Of a stretch of DNA of 64,000 bases, positions 34,807 through 44,374 are shown one piece after another; positions within the stretch are counted from its first letter, which is position 1, and each line of letters starts with the position of its first letter. A program made the translations under genes and the position numbers. Source of the DNA: Fragum whitleyi (taxonomy: Eukaryota; Mollusca; Bivalvia; Cardiida; Cardiidae); contig OX411543.1 of the NCBI GenBank assembly GCA_948146395.1, forward strand, positions 22,945,026 through 23,009,025, given 5' to 3'. The notes beneath the pieces were generated by a model, which saw only the letters and a program-made list of their open reading frames with translations, did no database searches and had not been told where the DNA came from.

Positions 34807-35755
34807 CTAAATGTGACTTAATGTCAGACTGAATGCAATTTTTGAATTGTTCAATTAATATAAGTTGTCTAAGATTATCATAATTTTGGTCTATTTTCTT
34901 AGAATAGCACCACCTGTCAAATATTTTTTCTTCGTTTCTTGCAAATTCAACGTGAGTCTGGCCAGATTCTTTTCTACAACTTCTAAATTGTTGTCTGTAT
35001 GCTTCTGGTACCAGCTCATGACCTTTGAGAATGAGTTCTTTTACAGTATCATAATCATTGCTTTGTTCTGTTCTAAGTTGCGAATAAATATTGCGAGCTT
35101 TTCCTACTAAGACACTTTGGAGAAGTAAGGTCCATTGCTCCTTTTGCCATTTCAAGTTATTTGCAACTTTTTCAAAATGTTCGAAATATGTATCAACTTC
35201 ATTTTCTTGAAATTGAGGAACAAGCCTAAAATGTTTTGTTACATCAAAATGGTCATTATACATATATCTGGGCTGATTTGCTCTATCTTGTATTTCTAAT
35301 TCTTTTAATCGTAATTGAAATTCTCGTTCTTTTTCTCGCTCTCTCTCTGCTCTCTCTTCTTCTCGTTCTCTTTCTTCTCTTTGAAATTGCCTTTCTCTTT
35401 CTTTTTCTTCAATTTCTCTTTGTGCTCTTTCTCTTTCAATTTCTTCCTTTTCCCTTTGAAATTGCCTTTCTCTTTCCTTCTCTTCAATTTCTAATTGTGC
35501 TCTTTCTCTTTCAATTTCTAATTCCTTCTCCCTTTGTTGAAGTTTTAACAGTTCAAGCTCTCTTGAGCTTGCAACTGATGGAACATCAACAATGAGAGAT
35601 AGAGCCTTTTCATCAAAAATGTCCTCATCAACAAAATATTGAACCAAAATATTCTTAATTTCATGCTTTCGCAATGAGGACTTGACTTCTTTCAATTCAT
35701 AATGCTTGGCAAGATTAAGCAAATCAGACTTTTTACCCAAATTCAATAGCTCCAC
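34790..35755 (-). CDS. gag: Gag N-terminal part: coiled coil plus SCAN-like capsid domain
   Basis: 321 codons starting MELLNLGKKSDLL. This start gives an N-terminal SAP-like helical segment (LLNLAKHYELK). Residues about 65-160 are an extreme Glu/Arg-rich coiled coil (repeats of IERERAQ and EEKERERQFQ), encoded by an internally repetitive stretch at 35300-35560. Residues about 180-310 match the SCAN-like capsid fold of Gmr1 elements: RLVPQFQENEVDTYFEHFE, WTLLLQSVLVGKA, ELVPEAYRQQFR and FDRW. Family knowledge: the vertebrate SCAN domain was derived from Gmr1-like gag. The frame ends after LDEKKC at the A run. The next gag portion lies in another frame. Confidence 0.92.
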   Translation of the reverse strand: MELLNLGKKSDLLNLAKHYELKEVKSSLRKHEIKNILVQYFVDEDIFDEKALSLIVDVPSVASSRELELLKLQQREKELEIERERAQLEIEEKERERQFQREKEEIERERAQREIEEKERERQFQREEREREEERAEREREKEREFQLRLKELEIQDRANQPRYMYNDHFDVTKHFRLVPQFQENEVDTYFEHFEKVANNLKWQKEQWTLLLQSVLVGKARNIYSQLRTEQSNDYDTVKELILKGHELVPEAYRQQFRSCRKESGQTHVEFARNEEKIFDRWCYSKKIDQNYDNLRQLILIEQFKNCIQSDIKSHLDEKKC

Positions 35756-35979
35756 GGAAGGTTCGTGCGTAAATTTTTATAAGTCAAAAGACATGGTAGC
35801 TTGTTGCTGCATTCAAACAAGAATGTAAGATTTCGATAAATAATAGTGAAAGAACACTCTAGATTTATCAAAATTGAGATATGAAATTAATTTCTTAAAA
35901 AGTTTTGAACAGCAGATTTAAATACAGAATTTGTTTGATTTGTTTTGTTTTGTTTGTTTGTCTGATATTCGTATCTCGA

Positions 35980-35991
35980 GACGAGCCCCCA
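35980..35991 (-). promoter_or_regulatory. Primer binding site (tRNA-Pro-like)
   Basis: On the minus strand, three bases after the 5' LTR, the sequence is TGGGGGCTCGTC. This is complementary to the 3' end expected of tRNA-Pro and identical to the first 12 bases of the well-known tRNA-Pro primer site. The match beyond 12 bases cannot be judged without the host tRNA. Confidence 0.8.
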
Positions 35992-35994
35992 AAT

Positions 35995-36543
35995 TGTTAC
36001 GTGCCAATGTAACACGAACAAAGAAGCCAGCAACAAACTTTACAATTAACAATATTTATTGACAATAATACCAGAATTATTGCCAATATGAAATTAATAC
36101 AAAAACAATTTACAATACCTTGAATGTTTAATCCTAAAGTTTTAATTTTAGATCCAATTTATTTAAGTTCCTGGTCCACAAATAATAAGTCCAATAATAT
36201 CTGAATTTAAAATTAAACACGCTTTCAAACACACTTTTAAGATAACAAGAAATCCCCTTTTAGTTTAACACAGTACTACTAAATGAAACCATAAGTCTAA
36301 ATCAAGTGAACCAAGAATGCTGTAGGAACCCCTTTATATAATACTATAGAACAATCTGGAATAGTATAGAACATAAGAATAATCTAGAGTCTGAATCACT
36401 TTCTAAAAGGCCTTTCTAGAAAGATCTAAAATCTTCTACATATATTACCTTAAAGTGTCAAGAGATATTGGAAAATCCCCAGACTAATTCTAAAAATAGA
36501 CATGGTAAATACCATTAGGTTTATTTATAGTTTATATATAACA
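35995..36543 (-). repeat. 5' LTR
   Basis: 549 bp, TGTTA...TAACA. Minus-strand reading gives a TATATAAAG box at about 36332-36340 and an AATAAA signal near 36055-36060. A single heat-shock-type palindrome TTCTAGAA lies at 36414-36421, upstream of the TATA box, but one palindrome can occur by chance. Confidence 0.93.
36332..36340 (-). promoter_or_regulatory. Putative LTR TATA box
   Basis: TATATAAAG on the minus strand in the middle of the 5' LTR, about 275 bp before the AATAAA. This is a sensible U3-R-U5 arrangement. Confidence 0.45.
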
Positions 36544-36735
36544 AAATATAAAGTGACCTGATGGTGTACAAGTACTTTGTGACTTTTCCCCCTCTACTAG
36601 ACGCATAGTGATTGTGAAGACTCTGGTCAGACTGTGTGGATGCACAGGCTGGTCAGAGTCTTTGTTATGTACATATATATATATATATTTAATTAACGTT
36701 CAACTCCTGAAGAGAGAAAATGTTTATATTGTTAA

Positions 36736-36840
36736 GGTAGTGGACCCTGGTTGGTTTCGCGGCGTCTTGGAGATGGTGTGCTTGAGCAGTGTTGGCCGAG
36801 GTTTTCTAATCATTTTCATTGGGAAGCCATCGTCAGCATT
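36736..36840. repeat. TTAA-flanked MITE, left part
   Basis: TTAA at 36732-36735 followed by GGTAGTGGACCC, the terminus of the element seen whole at 44212-44368. It also shares GCCGAGGTTTTCTAAT from that family's palindrome. The right end is not found. A GTAT microsatellite follows. Confidence 0.5.
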
Positions 36841-36899
36841 GTGAGGGATCATGGGTTCCGAGGTGTTGCGGAGCAATTTCGTGTCCAATAACTTTAATA

Positions 36900-37017
36900 T
36901 ATGTATGTATGAATGTACGTATGTATGTATGTATGTATGTATGTATGTATGTATGTATGTATGTATGTATGTATGTATGTATGTATGTATGTATGTATGT
37001 ATGTATGTATGTATGTG

Positions 37018-37049
<32 letters not shown>

Positions 37050-37119
37050 TGTATGTATGTATGTATGTATGTATGTATGTATGTATGTATGTATGTATGT
37101 ATGTATGTATGTATGTATG
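36900..37119. repeat. GTAT microsatellite, about 54 units
   Basis: Nearly pure (GTAT)n with one interruption near 37013-37022. All long frames here (Tyr-Val-Cys-Met or His-Thr-Tyr-Ile repeats) are artefacts of the repeat. Confidence 0.97.
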
Positions 37120-37249
37120 AGTTCTTGCTCGAAGAGAATTGTGTTGTTTGAAGGCAATATTGAAAAAAAAGATTGAAGGTTTGAACTAAGGACCACAAGG
37201 TTGTACAGTCCAGCGCGAAATGTACAATACAATTCTTTACAGGGTTGTA

Positions 37250-37677
37250 CATTTATTTACATTGTGAAATTGACACTCGCATCGTTCAAAACTATTCTAA
37301 ATCGATCGCTTAGCGCTCCATATGATGCATTCAATAAAGTCCCTCCTTTCACTCGAAAAACTCTCAAAAATCTTGTAAAAAGGCATTGAAATCATTCGAC
37401 ATGTCCATGAATTTCATTCGATTTAACAACCAAATCATTCTATGACTTCATTTGCTAGTGTGGATTTTTTTTAAAGCGTATCGTTGGTCCACGGAGACAC
37501 ACATATAAAACATCTCGTAGATTCTGTGCATACGAGGTAAAAGAATATAGCTGATTTCATCCGAAATTGTAATACCTTTCTTTAATAAATTTAACACTCG
37601 CTCCTCCCGTTCACTCAATTTCAATCCTACTCGTTACAATATCATTCATTATGTCAATTTCACGGTGTTCTTAACTG
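37250..37677 (-). mobile_element. 437 bp-family MITE, diverged subfamily
   Basis: TA at 37248-37249. The left terminus CATTTATTTACATTG aligns base for base with CAGTTAGTTACATCG. The end TTCTTAACTG is followed by TG instead of TA. The interior is a divergent version shared loosely with 39389, 48001 and 58476. Confidence 0.65.
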
Positions 37678-37760
37678 TGCGAGTGTTTTTTCTGAATTAA
37701 TCGGAATGATGATATAATTGATATCGGACTTGTCGAGTCAATGATAAAGATTGATTAATA

Positions 37761-38198
37761 CAGTTATCAACATCGTGAAATTGACAAGGTGAATGATTTT
37801 GGAATGATTTAGGAATGAAATTTGAAAGAATGTGTGGAGCGAGTTTTGAGTGAATTTAATAGGAGGTAATCCTATATCGCAAATTTTGTTCATCCTGAAC
37901 AAAATTTGCGATATTGATTACCTCCCTTTAATAAAAACCCCATACAAGTTCTATACATAGCTTCCTATTTCTCCAAGAACCTATGAAACGCTAACAATTT
38001 GAATGATGTCATTGAAATCGCATTTTTTTCCTATCAAAATTTATTTTAAATGAAGTTTTTGATTCTGTGTTTTTCAATGGACTTGAGCGTTTTTGAATGG
38101 TTTAAGTGAGTGGTTGGAATGAATGAATGGAGCGCTGAAGGAGCGATTAAGAATGGTTTTGATTGAGGTGAGTGTCAATTTCACAATGTACTTAACTG
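37761..38198 (+). mobile_element. 437 bp-family MITE, complete copy with perfect central palindrome
   Basis: TA at 37759-37760 and 38199-38200; 438 bp. The centre (about 37861-37926) reads GGAGGTAATC..TATCGCAAATTTTG, loop, and its inverse, ending GATTACCTCC. This is the best-preserved palindrome in the window. Confidence 0.9.
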
Positions 38199-38209
38199 TA
38201 CTAGTATAT

Positions 38210-38400
38210 TAATTCGTTTTAGTAACCATTAGTATTGATCGTTTGTCGACCGCTCTGTTGGAGAAAGACGCACTTGGATATCTGAAGGTTCGATCCACAT
38301 ATCTGATATATGACGTTTCTGATCATAACAACGCACTCGATGTTCGCAAGGTGTATATTTTTTTAACCAGTGTTAAATAAATTGCACTTAATTTTTCACA
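38210..38400. repeat. Unclassified dispersed repeat, copy 2
   Basis: Shares GAGAAAGACGCACTTGGATA and AACAACGCACTCGATG with 26140-26345. Contains AAGGTTCGATCC, a possible B box. Immediately follows a MITE copy. Confidence 0.45.
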
Positions 38401-38849
38401 TTGGTAATGCTGTTGTATTGAATAAAAAGGCTACATTGTTCAACTAAAGTCCACATTAAGAGTCCACTTGGCTTAGTGAGATATAGGTATCATATTCCGT
38501 CCAAACTGAACATATAGCTCACAAGGGGCCAGTTTTAATAAACGTGTTACACACACAAAAAAAAAATCGTAAGTCAAAATCTAAATAATACCTGGTGGTT
38601 TCATTCATGGTTAGATTCTTTGGAAGACGATTGCAATAAGATGATGCATGACGGAATTCCATATTTTGTTACTACAGTAGAAGCAACTTTAATTTATGAA
38701 TTAAGCAAAAAAAATGGTCGTAAGATCTCTAGTAAAACAGACCCCGGAACACGAAGGCCTCGTGGTGAGCTTTTGACTTTTTTCGTCGAGTGCGTCTTGT
38801 ATAACTACTTGGATATTCTCTGGAGACTATATTTTTTACTCAAATTTCT

Positions 38850-39345
38850 CGAAACTTGGTCTTAATGACTTCTCCATGAAATCTAGGTCAACTTCGAAAA
38901 TGGATCAAGTGGTGTATAAATTGATCACAATTGTTCTAGTCAAAAAGCCTTTTGTGCATATTTTAGGCCGAATTTTTTTAGTGTTCAGAATGTTGGTCTA
39001 CATAAAGGTTTTGGACAAGTTCGAAATTGGGTCAAGCAGGTTCAAAATGAGGGCGAGGGGTCAAACTTTAGAAAAATCTTTTGTGTACTCTAGAGGCCAA
39101 TGTTTTGAAAGTTAGGCATACTAATTATTGCCATGGTATTACAGGACCCTTAGAAGGGTTAAAAATTATATCAAGGTGTCAAATCTTTGAAAAACCTTGT
39201 TACCTATCTTGGGGCCATCTTTCTTTTGTTCTAATTTCTTAACGATTAGAATGTTTGTCTACATTAAGTCTCGGGTGAGTTTGAAAATTGGGCAAGTGGG
39301 TTGTAACAATAGATGCATGTTGTTACTAAGTAATGGTTCACAGAC
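38850..39345. repeat. Degenerate tandem repeat, about 131 bp units
   Basis: Unit starts near 38857, 38988, 39118 and 39249 (GAATGTTNGTCTACAT and relatives), with an AAATTGGGTCAAG-type middle. Non-coding; small frames here are chance. Confidence 0.65.
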
Positions 39346-39388
39346 GGGTACCCTCTAGGTACAAACGTGTATGTGCGAGCACATCCTA

Positions 39389-39806
39389 CAGTTAAGAACA
39401 TCGTGAAATTGACAAGATAGTGAATTTCGAATGAAATTGAATGAGTATGTGAAGCGAGTTTTGGGTGAAATAAAAGGGGAGTAAACCAATATCGCTAATT
39501 TGGTTTAAATTGAACAAAATCAGCAATATTTATCACCTTCTTTTCCTAAAATATATTTTTTTTCTGTTTGGTTGTCTTTGCGGACCAATCAGACACTATA
39601 AAACCCACACCAGCCAAAACAATCATAAAAAGATTTGATCTGTTTGAATTTAATAAGGATCGTTTTGAACGAATTCGCAATTTTTTCAAATGATTTTGGA
39701 GAGTTTATGATCGATTTGAGTGAGTGTTTGGAATGAATGAATGGAGCGCTAAGTGAATTTAATGATTTTGATCGGAATGAGTTCAATTTTACGATGATTT
39801 TATCTT
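39389..39806 (+). mobile_element. 437 bp-family MITE, diverged copy
   Basis: TA at 39387-39388 and 39807-39808. Starts CAGTTAAGAACATCGTGAAA. The right end is degraded (GATGATTTTATCTT). The central palindrome is decayed. Confidence 0.75.
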
Positions 39807-39809
39807 TAG

Positions 39810-40574
39810 TGTGTGTTAAGAATTGTGGGTTAAAATACAATTATTAAAAAAATAGAAATTGTGGTCGATAAACGTTCCCTTATCGTTTGCTGAAGGTTTC
39901 ATTCATGGCCCAACAAACATAATTCGTTAAAAACGCTTCTTATATCCTTCAAACACCACTAAATGACACTAAATTGATCGCTCCTATCATCCACGATGTT
40001 ATTGGCTGGCGTAAATAAGAAAGCATCATTTTTATTCAACACGTGTTTCTGTCCTGTACTTCCCTTTTGGTCATTGCATATTTAATAGGGGATAGATTTA
40101 AGTCTATACGCATGCGTGGTAAAAAGATAAACATCGACGTTTAAATGAAATAATGATAAAAAACCTTGGATGGATAATTTATGGAAAATACAAATAAAAT
40201 AAACTATCAAACAATTTCAAAACCCAGTCTTCTGATTGGATGATAAAGAAGGACAAAGACTAAAACATTGTCTTTCTCAGGGACGCGAAAAAGTCTGGAT
40301 GGATGTTCGAGAGCGAACATTGTGATAAATGGAGGAAATAAGACATCTCAATATTGTTGAATAGGTATCATATATTTTCCCATGTTATATCTTGTATTGA
40401 ACATGTACATGCTCAAATAAAAGGACGGAGACTGGTGTGCCTGGCATCCCCAACCGCGAGAAAAGGGCATGAAATGATAATAATATACACAAAATGTCAT
40501 AACTTCAGCTCTGTTGTCCTGCACTTTGCTTGTCCAACTATATACATAGCTTAATCGGCTAGATACCCCTAATC
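39810..40574. other. No feature seen
   Basis: AT-rich non-coding stretch. Confidence 0.5.
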
Positions 40575-40674
40575 ATTCCCACCCCTGAAAATCATTAGGA
40601 AAACCTCGGTTAAAAATGATAAAGGTTATGACTAAAAACATGTAAAACGTTGTGGAACTATTACGAGTCCACTA
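40575..40674. repeat. TTAA-flanked MITE, right part
   Basis: Has AATCATTAGGAAAACCTCGGTT and ends GAGTCCACTACC then TT, matching the right half of 44212-44368 with changes. The left half is missing. Confidence 0.5.
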
Positions 40675-41125
40675 CCTTGTGTGTTTTCTCCGTAATGATT
40701 AAGGAGGAAAAGCTTAGGTCAGACTGCATATCAGTGCATGCCGATGCTAGCATTAATCTATACAACATGCCAAAATCTTGTATAGAATAGTGCCATTAAT
40801 AGCAGGAGAAATGTCAATGTTCCTGTGCGGTTAACATCGCGTTGGGCTAGCTACGCCTTCGAAGTGATTGTTTTCTCACATTTCTCTCTGTCGGAAAAAA
40901 ATAGTATATCTTAAATGGCACCGACCTTTTTTCTTCGCGTTGACCTAGAAAAGCCTTTAGAATTGACATATTTTTACGTACGCAAATGATCTTCAAGTAA
41001 TGTCCGATCACACAATACACTAATATATCTCAGAACGATAAAAAAAGTTCGATACACGAATACAACAGACATGGACTTCTAAAAGGCAAATTGTTTCCGA
41101 TTAAACAGTAATATTTCATCTAGCA

Positions 41126-41237
41126 CAGTCAGTAACATCGCAAAATTGACAAGGGGAATGATTTTGGAATGAAATAGGAGTGATATTGAATGAGTGAGAT
41201 GAGCAAATCTTGAATGAAATTAAGGGGTAATAAAGGA
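41126..41237 (+). mobile_element. 437 bp-family MITE, 5' fragment
   Basis: CAGTCAGTAACATCGCAAAA start with normal arm sequence, ending abruptly at AATTAAGGGGTAATAA. It then joins a HINE-type array. Confidence 0.7.
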
Positions 41238-42030
41238 AATTGGCCTGGTGGTTGAGGAGGAGATGTCGCTCAAAATAAGCCCCGTCATGCTAAGCCAAAA
41301 TTTATGGGTTAATAAAAATTTCGCGAACATTTTTTGAAAAAGATTACCGAAGGAACATTCTGGTAAAGTTTAATTGAAATCAAGACAATGTTAAAATGGA
41401 TGTCTTTCCAAAATTTCGGGCTCAAAATCCGTCCCGCCTTGCCACGCCCATATTTACGGACCCATCAAAATTTCGAGAACAAGTTTCGGAATGGATCACC
41501 CAAGCAACATTCTGGTAAAGTTTAATTGAAAGTGGACCAGTGGTTAGGGAGGTTATGTCGATAAAAGATTTTGGGCTCAAAATAAGCCCCGCCCTGCCAC
41601 GCCCACTTTTATGGGCCAATCAAAATTTTACGAACAATTTTTAAAAGGGTCACGCAAGGAACATTCTGGAAAAAAGTTTCATTATAATCGACCTAGTGTA
41701 TCAGGAGGAGATTTTCTTAAAAATTTCGGACTCAAAAGAAGTCCCGCCCTGTCATGCTCAAATTTATGTGCCAATCAAAATGTCGCGAACAATTTTTAAA
41801 GGATCACCAAGGGAACATTCCGGTAGAGTTTCATTGAAATCGACTCTGTGGTTCAGGAGATGTCGTTCAAAGATTTCAGGCTCAAAAAACGCCCCGCTCT
41901 GCCACGTCCATACTTATGGGCCAATAAAGAAATCGCGAACAATTTTTGAAAAGAGTAACCCAAAGAACATTCTGGTAAAGTTTAATTGATATCGGCCCAG
42001 TTGTTCAGGAGGATTGTTGACGTCGGACGA
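41238..42030 (-). mobile_element. HINE tandem core, truncated
   Basis: About five units of roughly 155 bp. The phrase ATTTCGGGCTCAAAAT or variants starts near 41410, 41565, 41722 and 41872, each with CCACGCCCA and CCAATCAAAATTTC blocks. It ends at GACGTCGGACGACGGAG against a T run. The terminal hairpin ends are missing. Confidence 0.7.
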
Positions 42031-42471
42031 CGGAGTTTTTTTTTTTTTTCTCATATGTTTCTATTTCGACAGATTGTCGTAATGATAATTGAAGTGATGA
42101 CAAATTTGAACAACTATCTGAATTCATACTACAAACGTTTTGACTAGTTCCGATTTGAGAAAGGTTTTAGACGTTGATCTCAAGAAACGTCTATTTTGCA
42201 AATGAATCGCCTTAAAGGATGGAATATCCTTTTAAAAATAAAGCCAAATATTCATTACGAAATTTGGCAAACAAATTTTCTTAGTTTCAACTTTATTTGA
42301 GTCTGTGCGGGACAGTTCCTTTTATTCTGCGTGTGGTCTCCATCACGAAAGAATGAAACTGTTCGAAACTTAACGCATTGAAACATGTCATATAAAATGA
42401 TGACTGAAAATAATTTTTACCAATGAATATTTCTTAGCTCATTAAACACAAAGCATTATTACTTCGACATA

Positions 42472-42649
42472 CAGTCAAACCTATCTTAGCAGCCACCTGT
42501 ATTCAGCAAGCAATCTGTCTTAAGCAAGCGGCCACCAAGTTCACAAAAGAACCATTCACACTAAAATTGACCTGTATTAAGCAAGCACCTGTCTTAAGCA
42601 AGCGCTTTTTAAATGTCCCTTGGGTGCTTGCTTAAGACAGGTTTGACTG
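42472..42649. mobile_element. 178 bp mariner-type MITE
   Basis: CAGTCAAACCTATCTTA at the left and TTAAGACAGGTTTGACTG at the right, with TA before the left end (42470-42471). The right flank is TT rather than TA. The interior has repeated CTTAAGCAAGC words in both orientations. Confidence 0.75.
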
Positions 42650-42748
42650 TTCATTATTGTACCAGTTTGTTGTGTTTTTAACAATACATTTCTGTTGAAA
42701 AATGATTCGTTTCAAAAGTTGAGTCCTTGATTTCACAATCTTGAAAGC

Positions 42749-43013
42749 TCACTCATACCATTCAAAAACGTCCCCATCCATTGAAAAATATACAATTAAC
42801 AATGTCATTTGAAAAAACTGGGGTAGAGAAGAATTGCGACTTCACTGGCATTTCTCAGATTACATGCGTCTAATAGGTTCCTGAAGAAATAGGAATCTAT
42901 CCCTAACACTTGTATGTATTTTTTTTATTAAAGGGAGGTAATAAATATCGCTAATTTTGTTAATCCTGAAAAAATCACTTTGATTCCTAAATCATTCCAA
43001 TGTTTTTTTACTG
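42749..43013 (-). mobile_element. 437 bp-family MITE, 5'-truncated and internally deleted
   Basis: Begins at CTCACTCATACCATTC and ends TTTTTTTACTG before TA (43014-43015). The sequence between the central palindrome and the right arm is deleted. Confidence 0.75.
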
Positions 43014-43307
43014 TAACAACCCACACATTTTCAATCTAGTTTAAGACTTTACCAAGTTTGCTCGCACGTGAACGTGCATACCGGGTAATCAGTTCTTAAA
43101 CCTATAGCTTCCGAATTATTATTCTGAACAAAGGACAATAGTCAAATTAAGTGACATGACTGTTTAATTGTACCGTAGAAAGAGGAATAATCTCTCGGTA
43201 TCGCGGCTTTTAATTGATCGTTTTCAAGTTTAAACTTTTTTTATTAAAATTGGTTATTAATATGAAAGGGTAATTTCGTGCCGGGTTTATTCCATTTTTC
43301 GTGTTGA

Positions 43308-44006
43308 GCCAGTTTAGCTCGTTGGTAACGCATCGTGCGATCAATCCTGTGGTCGGGAGTTCGAATATTGGCGTGTCAACTTTCATCCGACATTTGACAA
43401 AAATCAATGCGACACGCGTCATTTGTCTCCCACCAATGAGAGTATGATACTGCTAGTAACATCGTGAAATTGACATTCACCTCAATCAAAACCATTCAAA
43501 ATCGCTCACTCAGGGCATCATATATTCATTCCAAACACTCACTCAAACCATTCAAAAACGCTCAACCCCATTGAAAAATAAAGAATCAACAACGACATTC
43601 AAAATATATTTTGAAAGAGAAAAATCGCGATATCAATGACATAATTAAAATTGTTAGCTTCTCATAGGTTCTTGAAGAAATTGGAATCTATGTATAGAAC
43701 TTGCACGCATATTTTATAAAAGGGAGGTAATCAATATCGCCAATTTTGTTCATCCTGAACAAAATCTGCGATAAAAGGTTACCTCCCATTCATTTCACTC
43801 AAAATTCCCTCCACACACTCATTCAATTTCGTTCCTAAATCATTCCAAAATCATTCACCTTGTCAATTTCACGATATTGTTAACTGTAAGTAGCATGCCT
43901 TAGTGGGATGAGCGGATGGTGGTTAGGAAGAAATGTTTGGGTAGCTCACTGCGAAATAAAATAATAATGTCGAAAGTGGCGTTAAACACCATTCGAACAA
44001 ACAAAT
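43308..44006 (+). mobile_element. tRNA-derived SINE split by a MITE
   Basis: Head (43308-43380) with A-box-like TTTAGCTCGTTGGTAACGC and B box GGGAGTTCGAATA. Body with TTTGTCTCCCACCAATG. After the MITE (43450-43886) it resumes with GATGAGCGGATGGTGG and ends with a TGTCGAAAGTGGCGTTAAAC tail and CAAACAAAC. TA at 43448-43449 and 43887-43888 marks the insertion. Both halves match SINE relatives elsewhere in the window. Confidence 0.8.
43450..43886 (-). mobile_element. 437 bp-family MITE inside a SINE
   Basis: 437 bp. TA duplication. The left terminus CTGCTAGTAACATCG has two changes from the standard CAGTTAGTAACATCG. The central palindrome and right end GATATTGTTAACTG are intact. Confidence 0.88.
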
Positions 44007-44211
44007 CCAGTTCTTTGATTGGTAAGTCCGTGTACTCTCCATAAGAGGTAACTTGTGCTTAGCAATACGGCCTAGTATGTACTCTAAGACTACAAATACA
44101 TGCATCTATCCATACTGAATCTCCAACCCTGACCTCCTAACAGTTTCGTAAGACCCCATGTAAACACAAAATCGACCCGGTCCGTCGTCGATGCCTCGCC
44201 GACTGCTTTAA

Positions 44212-44368
44212 GGCAGTGGACCCGTAATAGTTCCGCAACATTTCGGAATATATGATTTTTCACAATGTTGACCGAGGGTTCCTAATGAAGATCATTAGGA
44301 ACCCTCGGTTGACACTGTTAAATGATATTTCTTTTGAGACATTACAAAATCATTAAGGGTCCACTACC
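44212..44368. mobile_element. 157 bp MITE with TTAA target duplication
   Basis: TTAA at 44208-44211 and 44369-44372. Termini GGCAGTGGACCC and GGGTCCACTACC. Internal near-perfect palindrome of 39 bp (44269-44307, GAGGGTTCCTAATGA... and its inverse). TTAA duplications are used by piggyBac and Kolobok transposases, so mobilisation by one of these is likely. Confidence 0.8.
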
Positions 44369-44374
44369 TTAAGT

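Larger units (their letters stand above)
30175..36543 (-). mobile_element. Gmr1-like Ty3/gypsy LTR retrotransposon (IN upstream of RT), nearly complete
   Basis: 6.37 kb element transcribed on the minus strand. It is bounded by 549 bp LTRs and a 4 bp target duplication AAAT (30171-30174 and 36544-36547). The order along the element is gag, protease, integrase, reverse transcriptase, RNase H. In most Ty3/gypsy elements integrase is last. The order seen here characterises Gmr1-like elements described from deuterostomes and other animals. The gag core resembles the SCAN domain, which is known to derive from Gmr1-type gag. The LTRs differ at only two sites (30263/36083 and 30374/36194 by eye), so insertion is recent. 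Frames are broken at 34790-34806, near 33890, and by a stop at 33260-33262. Confidence 0.93.

Noticed and set aside
35236..35595. Plus-strand frame of 119 codons rich in Leu and Phe
   Set aside because: Antisense of the Glu/Arg-rich coiled coil in gag.
36414..36421. Heat-shock element TTCTAGAA in the LTR
   Set aside because: A single 8 bp palindrome is expected by chance and no adjacent GAA units are in register.
36819..37252. Several overlapping frames of 87-139 codons on both strands
   Set aside because: They are translations of a pure GTAT microsatellite (repeating four-residue patterns), not genes.
38620..39115. Two frames of about 80 codons as a small host gene
   Set aside because: The second lies in a degenerate tandem repeat. 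Neither shows a motif, a convincing start context or splice evidence.
42480..42650. CRISPR-like regular short repeats (CTTAAGCAAGC)
   Set aside because: Repeats are palindromic pieces of a MITE with no unique spacers, and the genome is eukaryotic.
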